From NCBI GenBank assembly GCA_016764955.1, contig JAESQZ010000081.1, positions 1 to 9,216 on the forward strand: 9,216 bases of DNA, given 5' to 3'. The notes under the pieces were generated by a model that saw only the letters and a program-made list of their open reading frames with translations, was not told the DNA's origin and ran no database searches. Of the stretch, positions 1 through 4,561 are shown one piece after another. Origin of the DNA: Deltaproteobacteria bacterium. Its GTDB lineage: Bacteria; Myxococcota; UBA727; JABDBI01. How positions within the stretch are numbered: position 1 is the first letter of the stretch; every line of letters begins with the position of its first letter. A program made the position numbers and the translations under genes.

Positions 1-26
1 ATCCCGGGTCGGTGCCCGGGATGACA
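1..26. repeat. GC-rich palindromic repeat, CCCGGGATGAC type
   Basis: The arms ATCCCGGG (1-8) and CCCGGGAT (15-22) are perfect reverse complements around a six-base loop, followed by GACA. The unit is nearly identical to the copy at 4498-4522, differing only in the loop. It may continue left of the window. On the minus strand it lies about 95 bp past the TPR gene's stop and could form a hairpin in that transcript, but no run of T follows, so it is not a standard intrinsic terminator. Similar palindromes are common interspersed repeats in proteobacteria; that comparison is from general knowledge, not a search. Confidence 0.8.
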
Positions 27-120
27 AAACAGCGTCGTTAATTTACGAAATTTAGTTTTCAAAACCCTGTTTTCATGGCGTTCTAACGACGAATTAAATC
101 TTGGCGGGAATTGCTGACAA
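27..120. other. AT-rich intergenic stretch with a weak inverted repeat
   Basis: No coding frame is convincing here. CGTCGTTA (33-40) and TAACGACG (84-91) are perfect 8-bp inverted repeats 43 bp apart, and GTTTTCA occurs twice (55-61 and 69-75). This could be the 3' untranslated region of the TPR gene or a regulatory region for a gene to the left. Neither is proven. Confidence 0.4.
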
Positions 121-1854
121 CTAAGCTTTGTCGACACTCAACGCCCATAATAGATCTTGTGTATATTGGCTGCCTGGATTTGAAGCAAAAGCCTTGCGCG
201 CATGCTTTCTTGCTATCTCCAATTCACCTAATCGCCATTTAATTTGTGCAAGCATCGCATGTGCATCTGAAAAGTTTGGCGAATACTCAAGAGCTTTATA
301 CAAAACAGACTCCGCTTCTTTGAAGCGCTTTCCAGAAAAATAACATCGGCCCAAATTCGAAAGAAACTGGACATCCTCAGGCGCTAATGCAACAGCATTT
401 TCCAAAGATCGAGTTGCACTAATTTGATGCCCAGATTCCAAATGAGCAATACCTAATCCGTTCGATATATCTGGATCATCAGGCAATAAGCCGGCTGCAC
501 GCTCCAGAAAGGTAACTGCCTCTCGAAATTCACCTGTTTCAATTAACGCCCTACCTAAAGCATGACAAATATCACCATCTGAAAAATTATATTTGAAAGC
601 GATTTGAAAAGACTCCACAGCCTTAGGCCATGCTTGAACAATTTCATATGAAAGTCCACGAAGATATTCGGAACGGCCGGGCGCTAAGACAGACTTTCCC
701 TCTTCTGCTGCATATACAAGATCAAAATAGGGAGCTGGCACCTCTCTCCATATGAAAGTACCACATGGATGGCTGGGCAATTCAATAATCTGGTCAAGTT
801 TAAGAGCATCATAGCCATCTGGATTTAGATCTTGTAAAAGTACCTTTGCCTTCTGAGTGAGTTCACTCAATACAACACTAGAAACCATCGGATCCATCAC
901 CAAGATAGCATCTTCGCAAAAACTAAATAATCTGACTTGTTTGTTAAAAAGAACGAAAGGTTTTAGAGCACCAGCAACCAGCTCTGGAAAGGCCGCGATA
1001 CTTGCAATCTGGTCACCTACAAATATAGATGCAAATAGACTAGGATCCTCGTGCAAAGAAACCTGACATTCATATTCGCGATTCCCTAAAAAGCGCCTCG
1101 CCTCCGACCAATAATGTTCAAAAAGCTCCTTTGATTTGCCACTTACAATTTTCTGCTCAACCTGAATCGCCCAAAGACACTCAGCTGAGCTATCCGTCAA
1201 AGCATGTGGCCGAACTTTTTGAAAACTTAATGACCGAAGTGTTACTTGGATCGATTTGCCCAAATTAGCCCAGTCGCATGCTCTCAAATTTTTCGCCCAG
1301 CTTTCAATACTCTTCCCGGATTTCCGCCAAGACTCATAGGCCTCCTCGAAAGAAATGCCTTCAGGAAGAAACTGCTTAAGCTCTTCAAGCTTATTTGTTT
1401 TCTTGATTTGCTCGACTTGACGCTGCCCCAAGGTCTCACTAATCTCTTGCCCTAACCATAGGCTTCTTGAAGCTAAGCCAATTGCAGCGTCAGCAATAAA
1501 AAATAAAACTTGAACTTGCCCTGCTGATTTCCAGCCTGAGAAAGCTGGTCCGCGATGTTGGTTTTCATGAATAACATCCTGCCAGCTCATGATATGAAAC
1601 TTACTTCCCGGATTTCGTTCAGGCAGAATATTTTGCTGAATCTCTTTTGCAATCTGCCTACTCTCGTATTCTGTATATCGATAGCTCGAAGGAATCAAAA
1701 GCGCATATGCCCAATCACTTAAACTTAAAAAAAGAATTGAGTCTTCCTCTCTCACTCTCTCGAAAGCATCTCCAATTTTTTGTTGTAGTAATTGAGAGGA
1801 TTGCATAGCTTTCAACAGTGTAACATGCTGATTTAACTCAATTGGTATTTCCAA
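121..1854 (-). CDS. TPR-repeat protein of unknown function, divergent from the kinase gene
   Basis: The protein has 577 residues. Five contiguous 34-residue tetratricopeptide repeats fill about residues 393-562, each with the usual small and aromatic pattern and a proline near the end (for example LLPDDP, LAPEDV, YSPNFS, SNPGS). TPR arrays are helical scaffolds for protein-protein contacts. Residues 1-390 match nothing I recognise; they appear mixed alpha/beta, with a hydrophobic stretch at 112-135. There is no signal peptide, so a cytoplasmic location is likely. The start shown is TTG, with AAGGA about 11 bases upstream. An in-frame ATG at 1804-1806 would give 561 residues but has a weaker ribosome-binding site. 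The start lies 41 bp from that of the kinase gene, divergently, so the two may share regulation; a scaffold or substrate role is inference. The stop is TAG. Confidence 0.85.
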   Translation of the reverse strand: MEIPIELNQHVTLLKAMQSSQLLQQKIGDAFERVREEDSILFLSLSDWAYALLIPSSYRYTEYESRQIAKEIQQNILPERNPGSKFHIMSWQDVIHENQHRGPAFSGWKSAGQVQVLFFIADAAIGLASRSLWLGQEISETLGQRQVEQIKKTNKLEELKQFLPEGISFEEAYESWRKSGKSIESWAKNLRACDWANLGKSIQVTLRSLSFQKVRPHALTDSSAECLWAIQVEQKIVSGKSKELFEHYWSEARRFLGNREYECQVSLHEDPSLFASIFVGDQIASIAAFPELVAGALKPFVLFNKQVRLFSFCEDAILVMDPMVSSVVLSELTQKAKVLLQDLNPDGYDALKLDQIIELPSHPCGTFIWREVPAPYFDLVYAAEEGKSVLAPGRSEYLRGLSYEIVQAWPKAVESFQIAFKYNFSDGDICHALGRALIETGEFREAVTFLERAAGLLPDDPDISNGLGIAHLESGHQISATRSLENAVALAPEDVQFLSNLGRCYFSGKRFKEAESVLYKALEYSPNFSDAHAMLAQIKWRLGELEIARKHARKAFASNPGSQYTQDLLWALSVDKA

Positions 1855-1895
1855 TAAATCAAAATCCTTAATCCCACTTGTGAGCCTGTAAAATC
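1855..1895. promoter_or_regulatory. Divergent promoter region between the TPR and kinase genes
   Basis: Only 41 bp separate the two starts, so both promoters must lie here or reach into the opposite coding region. A TAAAAT hexamer at 1889-1894 matches the sigma-70 -10 box at five of six positions on the plus strand. Transcription from it would begin near 1901, just past the first kinase ATG, which would favour the in-frame ATG at 1914. No good -35 box is seen. For the minus strand, AAGGA near 1866-1870 could be the ribosome-binding site of the TPR gene. These assignments are by eye. Confidence 0.35.
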
Positions 1896-3788
1896 ATGCT
1901 AAATGCCCAAATTATGAGATCTTGCATGTTTATTGCCTTATTAGTGTTTAGTCAGAGCATATGGGCAGGCTTAGACCTCTTGCTTCCAACTGAGAGACGG
2001 ACAGCAACAATTGGGGAAGACTCAGCCAACACAGGCCTTCCTCACCAAAATCCCCAAAAAAACTTGCAAGAGCCTGACTTAGGCTTAGATCCAGCTCTGA
2101 AAGCCTATGATCTTGAAAGCGCTTATCAAGAGTGGCTAGAGCTTAACCAGAAAGTTGAAGCAAACACGCCTCTTGATGCCAAAAGTCAGAACCTTTGGGA
2201 ACGGCTGGCTCGATTTTATCTGGACTATTCAGAACCTGCCATTTTGCCTCGCCCAAGCGATAATTCGGCTTATCAAGCGCCCATTTGGACAGCTCCTGCA
2301 GCAGGCGGCGGAGCAGCTTCTTCATCAACAGAGAGCCATGTTCAGAGCATGCAACGTGCTCTTGGCATAACTATTCAAATACTCCTCAATGATTTTAACT
2401 ACACGAAAAGCGACCTTTCTGCACTCCTTGATCCCAAGCGCCTGCATCTGGCAGATCGAAATTATGTCATGAACACAATGAGCCGAATTGCATCGATCAG
2501 TATTTGCGCAGCATTTGAGAGAGCAGACTTATCTGAGCGCATTGAGCAAATTGCTAAAACCCATACTTTTGTGCCATTTACATACGTTCAGATCATATTT
2601 TCACCAATAACGATTTTAAACGCATTATTTCTAACAGCTAGATATTTTGATAGCAGCGCAGAAGACAAAGTACCCCACGACGAAGCTTTTGCTGTTTGTC
2701 TAGCCATATCTGCCACAGTTCTTGAGCGAGGTGCTTTTCCCAATGCTAAAAAATTTAGTAGATTTGAACAACAGCAACAGCTTTTTAATGATATTGATTT
2801 TTTAGCCATTTTCCCTCCAGAAGCTATTCGAATGTTTTGGGAAGAATCTATCCACGGAGCACAAATAATATTTGGAATCACTGAGTATTCCTGGCCCACT
2901 ATTTCCGAGGATTGGCACAGAAAGAAACTAATCGGCTCTGGGACCTTTTCTCAAGTCTTTCGATTAGAAAGTCAAACCTCCAACAGTTTGATTGCAGTTA
3001 AGAGATACAAGCCTGATAGCCAGGACACTTTTTTAGTCGAAACCGCTGCTTTATCGCTTCTCCATTCGAGAGACTGTTCACATATTGCAAAACCAACTGG
3101 GACTTTTCAAGATACTGTTGACAAGAGATACATGCTTGCCCTGGAGTATTATCCAAATAGCTTAACAAGTGTCCTGAGAAGCAGAGTATCTATGGGTGAA
3201 ATCAAAAAAATAATTCGCCAACTTCTACTGGCTATTAGTAACCTTCATGCTATTGGGTTGCTTCATTGCGATATAAAGCCTGACAATATCTTGCTTAACA
3301 ACTCTGGAGATGTACATCTTGCTGACTTTGGCTCGGCAGAGCCAGATAATCAACGAATTGCGATTTACCGTCGTGTTCATGAACTCGTTACACTTTGGTA
3401 TAGAGCGCCAGAGTTGCTACTTAGAACTAATTCCTATGGGGCAGGAATAGATATTTGGTCAGTTGGATGTATATTGGCAGAACTTGTGCTCAATCGCCCC
3501 ATCTTCCAGGGAAGAAATGAAGCAGAAACTCTTTTAAACCAATTACGAGTATTAGGCGTCCCTCAAGATGGAATGCTCCCTAATATGAACAGCGAAACTT
3601 TCAGGCATGCAAGGAGTTCACTTCAAAAAGCTAGAGGAGAAAGTACACGTAGAGCCGATTTAGAGCAACGACTTGGCTCAGTTGGCATGAATTTCTTACT
3701 AGCTCTCCTAAACTTGGATCCCAAACAGCGTCTAACCGCTGAGCAAGCTTTAAAGCACCCCTTCTTAAGAAGCTTATCAACGCAATAA
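1896..3788 (+). CDS. Eukaryote-like CMGC-type protein kinase with N-terminal signal/anchor segment
   Basis: Predicted 630-residue protein kinase acting on Ser/Thr (possibly also Tyr). Residues 1-24 form a signal-peptide-like segment (Arg8, hydrophobic 11-18, SIWA|G cleavage possible) with no lipobox. Residues 25-150 are low in recognisable features and end in a Gly/Ala/Ser linker (134-145). Residues 190-325 are helical and resemble a PHO80-type cyclin box by eye. The kinase domain covers about 342-625: glycine loop IGSGTFSQVF (346-355), Lys369 in IAVK, probable helix-C Glu382, HCDIKPDN (457-464; catalytic Asp459, Lys461, Asn464), DFG (477-479), WYRAPE (501-506), DIWSVGCILAEL (519-530), RPIFQG (534-539), and LDPKQRLTAEQALKHPF at the end. 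These are CMGC (CDK/DYRK) signatures rather than bacterial PknB type. Cys458 replaces the usual HRD arginine. ATG 1914 is an alternative start giving MRSCMFIALL. No strong Shine-Dalgarno precedes either ATG. The kinase class is secure; target and location are unknown. Confidence 0.92.
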   Translation: MLNAQIMRSCMFIALLVFSQSIWAGLDLLLPTERRTATIGEDSANTGLPHQNPQKNLQEPDLGLDPALKAYDLESAYQEWLELNQKVEANTPLDAKSQNLWERLARFYLDYSEPAILPRPSDNSAYQAPIWTAPAAGGGAASSSTESHVQSMQRALGITIQILLNDFNYTKSDLSALLDPKRLHLADRNYVMNTMSRIASISICAAFERADLSERIEQIAKTHTFVPFTYVQIIFSPITILNALFLTARYFDSSAEDKVPHDEAFAVCLAISATVLERGAFPNAKKFSRFEQQQQLFNDIDFLAIFPPEAIRMFWEESIHGAQIIFGITEYSWPTISEDWHRKKLIGSGTFSQVFRLESQTSNSLIAVKRYKPDSQDTFLVETAALSLLHSRDCSHIAKPTGTFQDTVDKRYMLALEYYPNSLTSVLRSRVSMGEIKKIIRQLLLAISNLHAIGLLHCDIKPDNILLNNSGDVHLADFGSAEPDNQRIAIYRRVHELVTLWYRAPELLLRTNSYGAGIDIWSVGCILAELVLNRPIFQGRNEAETLLNQLRVLGVPQDGMLPNMNSETFRHARSSLQKARGESTRRADLEQRLGSVGMNFLLALLNLDPKQRLTAEQALKHPFLRSLSTQ

Positions 3789-4439
3789 GGCGCTAATATC
3801 CATTGTTAGGGCAACACCATAATGAATGGCGATGCCCAGCATGACAGATCTATTGCGATAGCTTAAGTAACCTAGCAAAAGCCCGGCTATGATAGAACCC
3901 AAGCACTCTAAAAAAGGCTTATTAAAATGAATCATGCAGTATGGAATCACCATGATTAAAATCGCATGAATCCCAAAGCGCTCTTTTAAACCGTGAACCA
4001 TGAAGCCTCGAAAAAAAAATTCGAGACCAATAAATTGGAGCAAGTAAAACAGCTCCCAAATTAGCAAATTGGGATACCAGCTCTCTCCTGCAGCTAATCG
4101 GTAAAACGGGTAATGACTTTGGAAACTCGGTGACCGTGAGCAAATATAAATAATTGGCAACATGAAAATAAACATCGCCAAGTAAAGCTGCCAATTTTTC
4201 AAAGATCCCTTAAGTTTAAAACCATACGAAGCCAAGTCCTGTTTGAAAATTAATTTAATAACCAAAGCTGGTATAATTAAGTAAAAGAAAAAACTCTGCG
4301 AAGCCCACAAGCACAGACGCTCAAGCTCACTGCTTGATGGAAGATGCGTGAAGCGAATAAATACTAAGCATAGCGTCGAGACCAAACAAATCCAGGCGAC
4401 TTTGGAGTCGATTTCTTCTTTGATAAACTTTTGGATCAT
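3777..4439 (-). CDS. CPBP-family (CAAX/Abi) intramembrane metalloprotease-like protein
   Basis: The chain of 220 residues is strongly hydrophobic, with about six membrane segments. The CPBP hallmarks appear in order: LEFFFRGF (139-146), with the ExxxR core Glu140 and Arg144; the second motif YCMIHFNKP (His171); then GLLLGYLSYRNRSVMLGIAIHYGVALTMD, with His206. The family includes Rce1-type CAAX proteases and bacteriocin-immunity proteins. Two departures stand out. The usual first glutamate of EExxxR is Leu139, and the HxxxN position 210 is Ala, so catalysis is uncertain; related WEFFFRG-type members exist as far as I recall. I chose ATG 4437-4439 because AAGGG lies eight bases upstream. The longer reading begins at GTG 4461-4463, inside a palindromic repeat. 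The 3' end overlaps the kinase gene by 12 bp, tail to tail. The function is unknown and may be protein processing or self-immunity. Confidence 0.82.
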   Translation of the reverse strand: MIQKFIKEEIDSKVAWICLVSTLCLVFIRFTHLPSSSELERLCLWASQSFFFYLIIPALVIKLIFKQDLASYGFKLKGSLKNWQLYLAMFIFMLPIIYICSRSPSFQSHYPFYRLAAGESWYPNLLIWELFYLLQFIGLEFFFRGFMVHGLKERFGIHAILIMVIPYCMIHFNKPFLECLGSIIAGLLLGYLSYRNRSVMLGIAIHYGVALTMDISALLR

Positions 4440-4460
4440 AAGGCCTACCCTTTTTGCCGT
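4440..4460 (-). promoter_or_regulatory. Ribosome-binding site of the CPBP gene
   Basis: Read on the minus strand this segment contains AAAAAGGG followed by TAGGCCTT and ATG. The AAGGG core with an eight-base spacer is the clearest Shine-Dalgarno sequence in the window. It fixes the start at 4439 rather than at the GTG at 4463. Confidence 0.6.
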
Positions 4461-4558
4461 CACCCCGGCCTCCGAGCCGGGGTCTAGTTTTTGCTGGATC
4501 CCGGGTCAAGCCCGGGATGACACCGGAGCCCGGGATGACACTGGGGCCCGGGATGACT
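4461..4558. repeat. Cluster of GC-rich palindromes with three 18-bp tandem units
   Basis: Two palindromes lie side by side. ACCCCGGC (4462-4469) pairs with GCCGGGGT (4476-4483), and ATCCCGGG (4498-4505) pairs with CCCGGGAT (4511-4518). From 4505 the pattern becomes three 18-bp tandem units (4505-4522, 4523-4540, 4541-4558), each ending GCCCGGGATGAC followed by A or T. The first half of each unit varies. The block fills the 122-bp gap between the CPBP start and the metallopeptidase stop. In RNA either palindrome could form a stable hairpin and affect mRNA decay between the two genes, but neither is followed by a T run. Related units are at 1-26 and within the coding region at 6338-6360. Confidence 0.85.
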
Positions 4559-4561
4559 ACT

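Noticed and set aside
33..91. CGTCGTTA/TAACGACG inverted repeat as insertion-sequence ends
   Set aside because: The arms are only 8 bp, enclose 43 bp without coding content, and show no flanking target duplication.
2588..2899. Open frame of 103 codons on the minus strand within the kinase gene
   Set aside because: It lies antisense to the clearly coding kinase frame, shows no motif and has no ribosome-binding site; it is a shadow.
1896..3788. Reading the kinase as a broken or pseudogenised copy
   Set aside because: The frame is intact over 630 codons and all core catalytic residues are present; the HCD change is also normal in DYRK-type kinases.
4461..4520. Hairpins as an intrinsic terminator for the metallopeptidase gene
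   Set aside because: The stems are GC-rich and stable, but no T run follows on either strand at the right place, so a rho-independent terminator is not supported.
4505..4558. Three near-identical short units looking like a small CRISPR array
   Set aside because: The units are directly abutting 18-bp tandem repeats with no unique spacers, and no cas genes are nearby; they belong to the palindromic repeat family.
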